A DNA stretch of 64,000 nt from Gordonia terrae (GTDB lineage: Bacteria; Actinomycetota; Actinomycetes; Mycobacteriales; Mycobacteriaceae): positions 930,001 to 994,000 of the forward strand of contig NZ_CP016594.1 in assembly GCF_001698225.1 (NCBI RefSeq), written 5' to 3'. This document shows, in pieces, positions 26,656-35,493 of the stretch (position 1 is its first letter; each line of letters opens with the position of its first letter). Below the pieces are notes generated by a model, which saw only the letters and a list, made by a program, of their open reading frames with translations, ran no database searches and had not been told where the DNA came from. The translations under genes were made by a program, and so were the position numbers.

Positions 26656-27569
26656 ACACTCAAACTGTCACCAATCCGTGCAGCAGTCCCGTTTGTTGTG
26701 ACGTGGCCAGGTGGTCGGTTGGCTCGGATAGACACGACGAAGGCTGCGAAAAGCCGAGCGACTTCGTCAGGGGCCTCGATCTGCGGCATGTGACCTACTC
26801 CGGGAAGCAGGTGGGTCGAGGCATGGGGGAGAAGTCTGCGTGCCTCGGCAAGATGCCGGGCCGGGAGAATACGGTCACGGTCACCCCAGATGACGGTTGT
26901 GGGTTTGCGAGCGTTGGCCACGCCGGTGGACAACTTCTCGCGCCATTCGCTCCGCACTCCGCGCAGTGTCGCCAATTCCCGTGCGGTTTCCCATACGACT
27001 TCGGCTGTGCCGGGCTGTTGTGCGATGGCCTTCGCGTGCTCGATTCGCGAACCTGTGACGAGATCGGGGTTCGCGAAGAGCATACGCTCGGTGAGCCGGG
27101 CGCTCGATTGCGTGGTGTGCGTGGCAAGGAAACGTCCCAGCACCCGGGTGGAAAGGAATCGAATCGGCAGCGCGACGGACTCTCCGAATCCCGCGCTACT
27201 GATGAGCACCAAACTCGCAACTCGATCTGGGGCCAGAATCGACAGTTGCTGAGCTACCGCGCCGCCGAGAGAGTTGCCAACGACATGCAGTGGTCGACGT
27301 TCGCCCAGAGTGTCGAGCGTTGCAAGGCTGGCGCTCGCCAGCATCGGAAGAGAGGTCGGTAACGCGGAACGCTGCGTGAATCCTGAGCCCGGCAGGTCGA
27401 TGGCGATGACTCTGTGATTCTGCGTGAGCCGCTTCGTCAGCGGCGCCCAGTCCTCTAGGCTTCGCCCGATTCCGTGAATCAGGAGCACCGGGGGTGCGGC
27501 TGGATCTCCCTCGACGCGAACCCGTGTCTGCCGCCCTTCGACATCGACGAAGGCTGGAAACGCGGTCAT
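26631..27569 (-). CDS. Alpha/beta hydrolase coupled to the EthA-like BVMO
   Basis: A 312-residue hydrolase with LLIHGIGRSLEDW near 27, nucleophile motif GNSLGG near 95, acid GDRD and the catalytic His in GVGHMPQ. Its ATG overlaps the BVMO stop (ATGA at 27566-27569), so it is translated by coupling. Expected to hydrolyse the ester or lactone made by the BVMO. The final 25-30 residues (from about ANRPPGHV) are encoded by sequence that looks like the end of the IS3 remnant, so the native C-terminus was replaced. The catalytic core is complete and the protein may be active. Confidence 0.85.
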   Translation of the reverse strand: MTAFPAFVDVEGRQTRVRVEGDPAAPPVLLIHGIGRSLEDWAPLTKRLTQNHRVIAIDLPGSGFTQRSALPTSLPMLASASLATLDTLGERRPLHVVGNSLGGAVAQQLSILAPDRVASLVLISSAGFGESVALPIRFLSTRVLGRFLATHTTQSSARLTERMLFANPDLVTGSRIEHAKAIAQQPGTAEVVWETARELATLRGVRSEWREKLSTGVANARKPTTVIWGDRDRILPARHLAEARRLLPHASTHLLPGVGHMPQIEAPDEVARLFAAFVVSIRANRPPGHVTTNGTAARIGDSLSVTPRQQRC

Positions 27570-29077
27570 CCGGCGACAGCAGGGGCGACTAGCGGTGCGG
27601 ACGCGAAATGTAACGAGGATTCCTCGATCGGGTCTTTCCCGAGGACTTGGCGGTCGATCTTGTAGTCCTGCGCGACGCTCCACGGCTCGGCGGAGCCCTG
27701 CTGCGGGAAGAGGTGCATCGCCCGGTTCACATAACCGCTTCCCATTTCGATGTAGGGGCGTCGAGTCATCGTGTCGTCGTCGACGACAGGTATCACGGTT
27801 GTATACCCGTGTCGATCCATATGTGCGAGTAGGCGACAAGTCCATTGTGCAACCAGATCGGCTTTGAGTGTCCAAGCGTTATTGACGCTACCCAGCGTGA
27901 AGGTGAAGTTGGGAATGTCGCTGACCATTGCCGTTTTGTAGATCAAATGGTCATGCAAATTGACATCTCGACCGTCAACTCGCAGCTGGATCTTCCCAAA
28001 TGGAACCATATTAAGGCCGGTGGCAGTGACGATGATGTCGGCTTCAATCTCCGAACCGGATTGGAGCAGAATGCCGTTCTTGCTGAAACGGGCGATTCGG
28101 TCGGTCACTACTCCGGCCTTACCGGATGCAATGGCCTTGAACAGGTCTCCGTCCGCGACGACACACATCCGCTGGTCCCATGGCGCGTAGTCGGGATTAA
28201 AATGTGCGTCGACGTCGAAGCCTTCAGGGAGTGCTTTGATATTGACTCGCCGAATAACGGCTCGCATCGTGTTCGGAAACCTACGGCTCACGCGATACAA
28301 GAAAGTCTGCTTTCCGACATTTATCGTTCTGATAATTCTATGCGCGTGCGTTCTTGGAATGAGTCGTCGAATGAACAGGGCCAGTGGGTCTCTTCTGGGC
28401 GCGGGCAGGACGTAGGACGGCGAGCGCTGCAACATGGTGACATGCTCTGCGTCCTCGGCCATCGCCGGCACGAGAGTCACAGCAGTTGCCCCGCTGCCGA
28501 TTACGACGACCTTCTTCCCGGTGTAATCGAAACTCTCGGGCCAGTGCTGTGGATGAACAATGTCGCCGCTGAAGTCTTCGCGACCCTCGAACTGGGGGGA
28601 GTAGCCCTCGTCCACATCGTAGTAGCCGGCCGCCGATGACAGAAAGTTGCAGGTCATGGTGAATTGGTGACCGTCGCGGACACGCTCAACCCTGACGCTC
28701 CACTGCGCCCGAGCCGTTGAGAAGTCAGCGGACACGACCTTGTGGCCGAAATGAATGTGGGCGCCTAGGTTGTTCTCGTCGACTGTCTCCTGGAGATACT
28801 CCAGGATTTCGGACGCGTCGGCGATCGCATTCTCCCTGTCCCAGGGTTTGAACCCATAGCCGAAGGCGTAGAGATCGACGTCGGATCGCACTCCTGGATA
28901 ACGGAAGAGATCCCACGTACCACCGATGGACTCGCGGGACTCCAGGATGGCGAAGGTCCTACCGGGTTGCAACGTCTGTAAGTGATAAGCCATGCCGATG
29001 CCGGTCAATCCGGCACCAACAACGAGGACTTCGACGTGCTGGGGAATCGCGGACGCATCTTTCGTGGATGAGGTCAT
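27566..29077 (-). CDS. Baeyer-Villiger monooxygenase, EthA-like
   Basis: A 503-residue type I BVMO closely resembling EthA of M. tuberculosis: FAD site GAGLTG (21-26), GGTWDLFRYPGVRSD (52-66), fingerprint FSGDIVHPQHWP (169-180), NADPH site GSGATA (194-199) and GYVNRAMHLFPQQGS near the end. EthA enzymes oxidise ketones to esters and activate the drug ethionamide. The ATG at 29077 follows AAGGAG and is preferred to 29131. No ethR-like gene is adjacent; a PucR-type gene is. It sits between a 3-hydroxyacyl-CoA dehydrogenase gene and the coupled hydrolase. Confidence 0.9.
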   Translation of the reverse strand: MTSSTKDASAIPQHVEVLVVGAGLTGIGMAYHLQTLQPGRTFAILESRESIGGTWDLFRYPGVRSDVDLYAFGYGFKPWDRENAIADASEILEYLQETVDENNLGAHIHFGHKVVSADFSTARAQWSVRVERVRDGHQFTMTCNFLSSAAGYYDVDEGYSPQFEGREDFSGDIVHPQHWPESFDYTGKKVVVIGSGATAVTLVPAMAEDAEHVTMLQRSPSYVLPAPRRDPLALFIRRLIPRTHAHRIIRTINVGKQTFLYRVSRRFPNTMRAVIRRVNIKALPEGFDVDAHFNPDYAPWDQRMCVVADGDLFKAIASGKAGVVTDRIARFSKNGILLQSGSEIEADIIVTATGLNMVPFGKIQLRVDGRDVNLHDHLIYKTAMVSDIPNFTFTLGSVNNAWTLKADLVAQWTCRLLAHMDRHGYTTVIPVVDDDTMTRRPYIEMGSGYVNRAMHLFPQQGSAEPWSVAQDYKIDRQVLGKDPIEESSLHFASAPLVAPAVAG

Positions 29078-29127
29078 GGTCAGACTCCTTGATATGGTCT
29101 CACGGTGGATGGTGGGTTCCGGCGTCG

Positions 29128-30072
29128 TCACGGCATCACAAGCGCCGCGATTTCCGCCGCCTCCGAGATGTCTGGTACATCGAGGAAGTCCGCCGCCGCG
29201 AACGATGGATCAGGCCACGTGTAGTAGCCCTGACCGGTCTGGGCGCCAAGCAACCCTTTGCTGAGAAAGTTCGTCTCGATGTACTTGGCATTCGCTGTCA
29301 TCTGGGAATCGTTGTTCACTGTCCCCCAGTAAGCCAAGATATCGAATGCGGTCTTCATGCCGACTTGGTCCAGCAATCCGAAAGGACCGATAGGGAATCC
29401 AAACTTCATGAAAGATCGATCGACGTCCTCTGCCGTGCTGATGCCGTTTGTTACCAACGTCTGTGCGGCATTGGTCAGGGCAACTGTCCATGTGTTGACA
29501 ACATAACCGTTATGCTCCTTGCGTACCGGAATAGGCGTCATGCCGATTTCGATTGCGAATTCGGTCACCGCGGTCAAGGTGGCCCGTGCGGTGCTGGGGT
29601 GAGCCATGATCTCGGCAAAGTTCATCGCCCAGATTCCGTTGCCGAAATGCAGCGCGCAAAATCTGTCCGGTCGGCCGGTCGCCTCCGCGAAGGTACTGGG
29701 CAGAAAAGTTGAGGAGTTGGTCACGACAAGGGCGTCCTCCGGCAGGAGGTCGGCCAGTTCCTCGTAGACCGCGGTCTTCACATCTGGGACCTCGGGTACG
29801 GCCTCGATGACCAGGGCAGCATTCGCGACGGCTTCCGCAAGATGTGTCCCGTAGCTGAGTCGTGCGCGGGTCGCCGCGATATCGGCGTTACTCGCGCCGA
29901 AGTTGGCGGTATAGAGCGTGGCGTACTGATCGTGCATTTCCTGACATCGTGCGATGGCTTGTTCGGCAATGTCGTAGACCACAACGGTCTTGCCTTTATA
30001 GGCGCTGTGCCAGGCAATCTGGCTGCCGAGAAGACCTGATCCGAGGATAGTGACCTCGTTGAGTTGAGACAT
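29128..30072 (-). CDS. 3-Hydroxyacyl-CoA dehydrogenase (NAD)
   Basis: A 314-residue member of the HAD/FadB family. The NAD fold starts with VTILGSGLLGSQIA, the acid ending the second strand is VVVYD, and the catalytic His lies in FCALHFGNGIWAMNFAEI. The C-terminal helical domain (about 190-314) is present. It oxidises 3-hydroxyacyl-CoA, or another hydroxy acid, to the keto compound. AAGGAG precedes the ATG at 30072. It is the first gene of module B, 50 nt before the BVMO, so its product could be the ketone substrate of the BVMO, an inference. Confidence 0.85.
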   Translation of the reverse strand: MSQLNEVTILGSGLLGSQIAWHSAYKGKTVVVYDIAEQAIARCQEMHDQYATLYTANFGASNADIAATRARLSYGTHLAEAVANAALVIEAVPEVPDVKTAVYEELADLLPEDALVVTNSSTFLPSTFAEATGRPDRFCALHFGNGIWAMNFAEIMAHPSTARATLTAVTEFAIEIGMTPIPVRKEHNGYVVNTWTVALTNAAQTLVTNGISTAEDVDRSFMKFGFPIGPFGLLDQVGMKTAFDILAYWGTVNNDSQMTANAKYIETNFLSKGLLGAQTGQGYYTWPDPSFAAADFLDVPDISEAAEIAALVMP

Positions 30073-30436
30073 GGTTCGCGAGACTCCTTCGGAGGAGGTT
30101 GGGTTGATGCCCTCGATGGCAGTGATTGCGGGAGGACATCCTTCTGGAATGATGTGACTGCTGAGATCACGGCCCCTACCCTGTGACCGCGACCACAATG
30201 TATTGCGCCCCCGACGCGCGGCGCTCGTCTCACAGCGCCAGAGTCTCGTTTGCAGTTTGTCGCCGTGCCACAAAGTGCGATGCACCCTGGTCGGCGACCC
30301 GGCTAGCATCGGCCCCTTTACCTACTCGGAGTACCCAAGATCCGACAGATGCAATTTCGCAAGGCTTCGAGACACAAGGGGAGGCCATGTGCGACAGTGC
30401 GCTTGACGACTGGTCGGCGAAGGTCGGTCGAGGTGG
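30073..30436. other. Divergent intergenic region of module B
   Basis: About 360 nt between the 3-hydroxyacyl-CoA dehydrogenase gene and the divergent PucR-type gene. It must hold both promoters. I found no convincing palindrome and no gene. Confidence 0.6.
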
Positions 30437-31765
30437 GTGACAACGATGAACCGAGCGATCGATGGTGCAGAGCCAGAGTGGGCGCCCTTACGCGGCCGGG
30501 ATGATGAGCGGGTGTGGCGCGCCGTCCTGCAGCCGATTGCTCGGACTCTCCGGAGGTCCGCGGCGGAGGTGGCGGAGGACACCGTCCAGTTCGTCCGGGA
30601 GAAGCTTCCAGAACTGTTCGTCGATCTACAAAGGGTGGACGAGGCGAGGACGAGTACAGAGGAGAGCGTCCGGCTTTTCGCCCAGCTGCTAGAGGTCGGA
30701 GGGGATCCCGCCAACAGCGACCTACCGCCGTCAACTCTGGCGATCATGCGGTCGGCCGTCTGGAGACAGATGCCCCTGTCCTGGCACTCACGCTTCTATC
30801 GCCTCGCACTCGAGCAGGTGTGGCGCTGGATGCACGGACGGATCCTCGGACAGACCATGGAGGGCGTCGATCGCGAGCGTGCGGTTAGCCTTGCCACGAC
30901 GATGTTGTTCGAGTTCATCGATCGCGCCATGAGTCGCGCCGACCAGGCGTACGAGGTTGAGCGGGAAACGTGGCTGCAGGGCGCTGCAGCCTCTCGTGCC
31001 GCGGCGATAGATGATGTGCTTGCCGATCGTGATCGAGACGTGCACTCACTGTCGGCGAGACTCAGGTACGACCTGAACCTGCACCACTTGGGAATCATCG
31101 TGTGGCGCGGCTTCCCATCCAGCTCTGACGCTTCACTCCCCGAGCTGAGCGATGTGGTAGCCGGAATCGCGCGGGCGATCGGCGCCGGGTCCAGCATTTC
31201 GCATCCACTGGGTTCATTTGCAGTCGCCGGTTGGTTCAATAGCCATCGCCCCTTGGAACTCGACCTGGAGTCCTGTCTCGACGCCACGGGTGCTTCGCTG
31301 ATACCAGAGGGTGTCAAGGTGGCGACAGGGGAGTGTGCCACCGGAATCGACGGATTCAGGCTGACGCACGCGCAGGCCGGACACGCGCGCCGAGTAGCGA
31401 CACTTCAACACTCGAGTGCCACCGGCGTCACGCGGTACGAGGACATCGCCGTCATTGCATTGTGTGTCGCCGACCCGCAGCACGCCAAGCGCTTCGTGAG
31501 GCAGACACTCGGCGCGCTTTCGGCCAGTGGCGAATTGACCCGCCGTCTAGCGATGACGTTGAGCGTCTACCTCCGGGAGAACAGGAGCCGAACGAAGACT
31601 GCCGCAGAACTCTCGGTCCACCCCAATACAGTGAGCTACCGGGTACATCAAGCAGAGGAGCTCCTCGGACGGAGAATCGACGAGGATTCCCTCGAGCTAC
31701 GCGTCGCCTTGGAGATTCTTCCGGTCCTTGACGGGCTTGACACGTCGCGCTCGGGTATCGGGTGA
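30437..31765 (+). CDS. PucR/CdaR-type regulator, module B
   Basis: A 442-residue protein from a GTG at 30437 (ATG at 30446 is also possible; GAGGTG lies just upstream). Helical sensor domain (about 25-190), CdaR-like middle domain (about 210-340) and PucR helix-turn-helix near the end (TKTAAELSVHPNTVSYRVHQAEELLG). The segment GIDGFRLTHAQAGHARRV aligns with GIDGFRASHDEARQAARV of the module A regulator, so they are paralogues. It is divergent from the dehydrogenase-BVMO-hydrolase operon, its likely target. Confidence 0.85.
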   Translation: MTTMNRAIDGAEPEWAPLRGRDDERVWRAVLQPIARTLRRSAAEVAEDTVQFVREKLPELFVDLQRVDEARTSTEESVRLFAQLLEVGGDPANSDLPPSTLAIMRSAVWRQMPLSWHSRFYRLALEQVWRWMHGRILGQTMEGVDRERAVSLATTMLFEFIDRAMSRADQAYEVERETWLQGAAASRAAAIDDVLADRDRDVHSLSARLRYDLNLHHLGIIVWRGFPSSSDASLPELSDVVAGIARAIGAGSSISHPLGSFAVAGWFNSHRPLELDLESCLDATGASLIPEGVKVATGECATGIDGFRLTHAQAGHARRVATLQHSSATGVTRYEDIAVIALCVADPQHAKRFVRQTLGALSASGELTRRLAMTLSVYLRENRSRTKTAAELSVHPNTVSYRVHQAEELLGRRIDEDSLELRVALEILPVLDGLDTSRSGIG

Positions 31766-32061
31766 CCGACCAGCTCATGACTCATCCTCAAACGTCTTCG
31801 GGGAAATTCAGCGGTTTTTCGTTTGTCATGACGTAACAACGAGCGGCGGAACTCTTGACACAGGACGACGAGCGCCATCCCGCAGCGTTGCAATAAGTTC
31901 TGAGGAGTTTGCGAATCCTGCCTTCGCAGAGGCGGAGCGCTATCCCAAGTCACGACCGCGGACTGTCGATCTGCACTCCTGTGCGTCCTCGAGTTCTGCG
32001 GCGATACGCCGATTACGACTCAGACTCGGTGCAATCAGGGCGCCGTCAGGGGGTTTGTCGA

Positions 32062-32913
32062 ATGAAGTGGCACACGCAAAAGCGGACCATCGACGGTCGC
32101 GTCGTGGTGATCACCGGAGGGGGACGGGGCATCGGTGTCGCTACCGCTCGGGCCCTTGCACAAGAGGGCGCGAGAATTGCTCTTGCGGACCTGGACGGCG
32201 ACCTCGCATCGAGTGTTGCTGCGGAACTGAATGGTGAGGCGTTCGGAGTTGGCGTCGACGTGAGCGACCCGACAGCACTCAGTGCCTTCTTCGACGAAGT
32301 CGATCGTCGGATGGGGCACTTTGACGTGCTTATCAACAACGCCGGGATCTTCACGATCGACGCGATCGAAGACACAGATCCCCATTTGATCGACAATCTC
32401 ATTGCGGTCAACCTCGGCGCGGTTGTACACGGAACACGCGAAGCTGTCCGCCGTATGAAGCCGCGGGGGGCCGGACACATCATCAACATGGCATCTACTG
32501 GTGGGCGCCTCGCGGGTGCCCGGCTGGCACCTTATGTGGCATCGAAGTTCGGTGTGATCGGTTTCTCAGAGGCTGTGGCTCTCGAGTTGCGCGGCACAGG
32601 AGTTGACATGTCGGTGATTCTTCCGCACCAGTGTAAGACAGACATGACGGCCGGTATCGGCCGTTTGCGGGGCATGCCGCTGATCGAGCCGGCGGACGTT
32701 GCTGACCGTATCGTTCACACTCTCCGATACCCGAGATTCGAAGTGCCTGTACCGAGAGGCATCGGCACGATGCTGTGGGTGAACCAGGCGCTTCCTGCCC
32801 GCGCACGGGCAGCCCTATTCCGAGCAATGCGAGCCGACCGGGTGTTTGACAGAATCGATACCGCTCAGCGACTGAAATACGAGACGCGGCTCAGGCGCCA
32901 AGCGCGCCCGTGA
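32062..32913 (+). CDS. Short-chain dehydrogenase/reductase
   Basis: A 283-residue SDR: cofactor motif TGGGRGIG (18-25), DLDG after the second strand (NAD preference likely), NNAG, catalytic Ser in MASTGG and YVASK. The ATG at 32062 follows CAGGGGG; the frame upstream to 31909 is not convincing. The long C-terminal part with basic residues resembles SDRs of lipid metabolism. It stands alone, convergent with the ligase gene at 33107. Substrate unknown. Confidence 0.85.
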   Translation: MKWHTQKRTIDGRVVVITGGGRGIGVATARALAQEGARIALADLDGDLASSVAAELNGEAFGVGVDVSDPTALSAFFDEVDRRMGHFDVLINNAGIFTIDAIEDTDPHLIDNLIAVNLGAVVHGTREAVRRMKPRGAGHIINMASTGGRLAGARLAPYVASKFGVIGFSEAVALELRGTGVDMSVILPHQCKTDMTAGIGRLRGMPLIEPADVADRIVHTLRYPRFEVPVPRGIGTMLWVNQALPARARAALFRAMRADRVFDRIDTAQRLKYETRLRRQARP

Positions 32914-33106
32914 GCAAGCCCGCCCCCGCCCCCGTGAGCTAGGCGTTGGGTTCGTGAACAGGGCGACGGCAAGCGTGGTTCGGCCGATGAGTCCTTTGAA
33001 GGAGAAGGGGGAGAACGCGTTTGTCGGTGTGATCCCCAGAGGGCTGTTCCTGCATGACGTATGCCGCGGCTGCTGGCCGATGATCCTGCTTCTGAGCGTT
33101 AAGGGC

Positions 33107-34564
33107 TCATCGTTGGCTTGTGAATCTGTCGAGAAGTGCGCGCTTGTCGATCTTGCCCACTGCGTTCAGCGGTAGCGCCGCAACGACGACGATGTCGACG
33201 GGTCGCTTGAAGGGGCTGAGTTCGCGGGCGCACAGTGCATCGAGTTCACCGGATCTGACGTCGTGAGCATCGGTTATCTCGACGAACGCGACAACGAGTT
33301 CCCCCCATTTCGGGTCCGGGACGCCGATCGCGGCGGCTGCGGTGACCTGTGGATGTTCGGTGAGTACGTCCTCGATTTCCTTGGGGTAGATGTTCTCGCC
33401 GCCGCGGATGATCATGTCTTTCGTTCGGCCGACCACGGTGAGGTAGCCGTCGGTGTCCAGGACCCCCAGGTCCCCGGTGTGCAGCCACCCACCGACGAGA
33501 GCGTCGCGGGTGGCATCGGGCCGGCCGAGGTAGCCTCGCATGATGTTCGGGCCTCGAACGATGATCTCGCCTACCTCGCCGGGCGGCACCACCATGTGCG
33601 CCGCGTCGACGATCTTGATCTCTTGGCCCGCCAACGGTATCCCCGCTGTCCCGGGTTTGCGTGGCCCGTCGACGGGGTTCAGAGTCGAGCCGCAGGTGCC
33701 TTCTGACAGGCCGTAACCCTCCAGGACTGGGAACCCGAACCTCGATTCGAACCGCGAAAGCAGCCCCGGTGGTGCGGGGGCGGCCCCGCATACGGCCAGT
33801 CGCACCGACGACACGTCGACCACAAGGTCGGTCGGAAGGTCGGCCAGGATGGCGAAAATAGTTGGGACGGCGCTGAAGACGGTGATGCGATGTTCGAAGA
33901 CCGTAGGGAAGAAGTTCGACGGGTCGAAACGTCGCTCGATCACGACACTGCCCCCGGCCAGCAGCGGCGTGAGGACGCTGATGATGATGCCGTTGACGTG
34001 GAACAGCGGAAGCACCAGTAGGCAGCGGTCGGCGGCGGTGAGCCGCAGGCCCGCTCGTCCCATCTCGACCATGGCGTTGATGTTGGCGTGGTCGAGCATC
34101 ACCCCTTTTGGCGTGCCGGTTGTTCCGCTGGTGTAGATCAGCAGGGCCAGCGCGGTCTGATCGACAACCGGTTGCTCGACGTTGTGCGCGGTCGGAGTGA
34201 GTTCGTCGACGACCACAACGGTGACGCTTGTGCCATGGCTCATCGGGTCGGCAACCACAAGGGCCTTCGCGGCGCAGTCCTCGAGCTGCCGGGTGGTCTC
34301 GCGCTCGGTAAAGGCTGGGTTGATCGGTGTCATCGTCGCGCCGAGTCGCCACACAGCGAACATCAACACAACGAAGTCGACGCTGTTGGGCAGCATCGCC
34401 GCAACGACGTCACCAGGACCGACACCCCGACCGCGCAGAACGTCCGCCGCGCCGAGCACACGGTCGAGGAACGTCGCGTTGTCCAGCTCGACGCCGTCGG
34501 CGATGAGAGCCGACGCGGTCGGTTGCTCGGCAGCGCGACGGTCCGGCAGAGTCGCGAACGTCAT
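33107..34564 (-). CDS. Acyl-CoA ligase (FadD type)
   Basis: A 485-residue AMP-forming ligase, on the short side for the family. YTSGTTGTPKG near 147, EGYGLSEG near 270, the GWLHTGD hinge and the C-terminal lysine region LNAVGKIDKR are present. Its ATG overlaps the stop of the hydrolase gene upstream (ATGA at 34561-34564). Last gene of a five-gene minus-strand group that starts at 39651. It probably activates an acid for the neighbouring enoyl-CoA hydratase. Confidence 0.87.
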   Translation of the reverse strand: MTFATLPDRRAAEQPTASALIADGVELDNATFLDRVLGAADVLRGRGVGPGDVVAAMLPNSVDFVVLMFAVWRLGATMTPINPAFTERETTRQLEDCAAKALVVADPMSHGTSVTVVVVDELTPTAHNVEQPVVDQTALALLIYTSGTTGTPKGVMLDHANINAMVEMGRAGLRLTAADRCLLVLPLFHVNGIIISVLTPLLAGGSVVIERRFDPSNFFPTVFEHRITVFSAVPTIFAILADLPTDLVVDVSSVRLAVCGAAPAPPGLLSRFESRFGFPVLEGYGLSEGTCGSTLNPVDGPRKPGTAGIPLAGQEIKIVDAAHMVVPPGEVGEIIVRGPNIMRGYLGRPDATRDALVGGWLHTGDLGVLDTDGYLTVVGRTKDMIIRGGENIYPKEIEDVLTEHPQVTAAAAIGVPDPKWGELVVAFVEITDAHDVRSGELDALCARELSPFKRPVDIVVVAALPLNAVGKIDKRALLDRFTSQR

Positions 34565-35493
34565 CTGCGCACCTCCGGGGCGAGATGGCGAACCAGGAAT
34601 GCGACTTGATCGGTCGCCAATTCCTCGAACACGGGCCCCGTGTAGAAATCGAAGTGGCCGGCCTCGTAACGCTTGACCTGTGCGTGCCGCGCGGTGGTGG
34701 CGTAACGCAACGTGGGTCCGGCCGGGGTCACGCTGTCGGTGTTGCTGACACACACGAACACGGGCGAAGCGATCGAGCGGATCGACCGCCCCGGCCGATA
34801 CCGCACAATCGACGGGATGGCCCGCGCGGCCGCGGAGTTCTCGAAGTTCATTCCTGGCGGGGAGATCTCGACGTACCCGGGCAGAGCATCAGGTGCACTC
34901 ATCAACCCGACACTGCCTGGCTTGGAGGCGATCGGAATAGTGACCGGAGGACGCCGCGCGACCATGGCGATCAGGTCCCGGACCACAGGGCCCACCACCC
35001 TCGCTGTTTCGATCGGACTGGCAGCTCTCGCCGACGCGAGCCCGTCGGTGAACGGACACTGCGCGATCACCGCCGCGAGCTCGGGGTGACGCGCCCCGAT
35101 AGTCAAGGCGTGTCCGCCTCCGAATGAACTACCCCACAAGCCAGTTCGGGTCCCGTCGACGTCGTCGCGGCCTCGCACGAAGCGTATCGCCGCCTCCCAG
35201 TCCTGCAATTGACGTCCGATCGACAAGAGTTGTCTCGGCGATCCCTCGCTGTCGCCGAAGTGGCGGTAGGTGAATGCGAGCGCCGCGATCCCGGCGGCGG
35301 CAAACCGCTCGGCGAAGGCGTCGAGGCGCATCTCACGGGTGCCGCCGAGACCGTGGCCGAGCACCACGACCGGTGGTGGGGTGGTGGTGTCGTCGGGCAG
35401 GTACAGCCACGCCCGGCATCGGTCAGGACCCGAGAGGAACGAGACGTCCAGACGAGTGATCGTGAACCTGGGCTCGCCGGTGCCGGTGCTCAT
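34561..35493 (-). CDS. Alpha/beta hydrolase, dienelactone-hydrolase-like
   Basis: A 310-residue hydrolase: VVVLGHGLGGTREMRLDAFA near 44, nucleophile motif GSSFGG near 120, likely acid Asp in VSNTDSVTP and His in YEAGHFDFYTG. It overlaps both neighbours by 4 nt (start with the hydratase stop, stop with the ligase start), so all three are translationally coupled. It lacks a signal peptide. A thioester or ester hydrolysis step in the operon's pathway is likely. Confidence 0.82.
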   Translation of the reverse strand: MSTGTGEPRFTITRLDVSFLSGPDRCRAWLYLPDDTTTPPPVVVLGHGLGGTREMRLDAFAERFAAAGIAALAFTYRHFGDSEGSPRQLLSIGRQLQDWEAAIRFVRGRDDVDGTRTGLWGSSFGGGHALTIGARHPELAAVIAQCPFTDGLASARAASPIETARVVGPVVRDLIAMVARRPPVTIPIASKPGSVGLMSAPDALPGYVEISPPGMNFENSAAARAIPSIVRYRPGRSIRSIASPVFVCVSNTDSVTPAGPTLRYATTARHAQVKRYEAGHFDFYTGPVFEELATDQVAFLVRHLAPEVRR

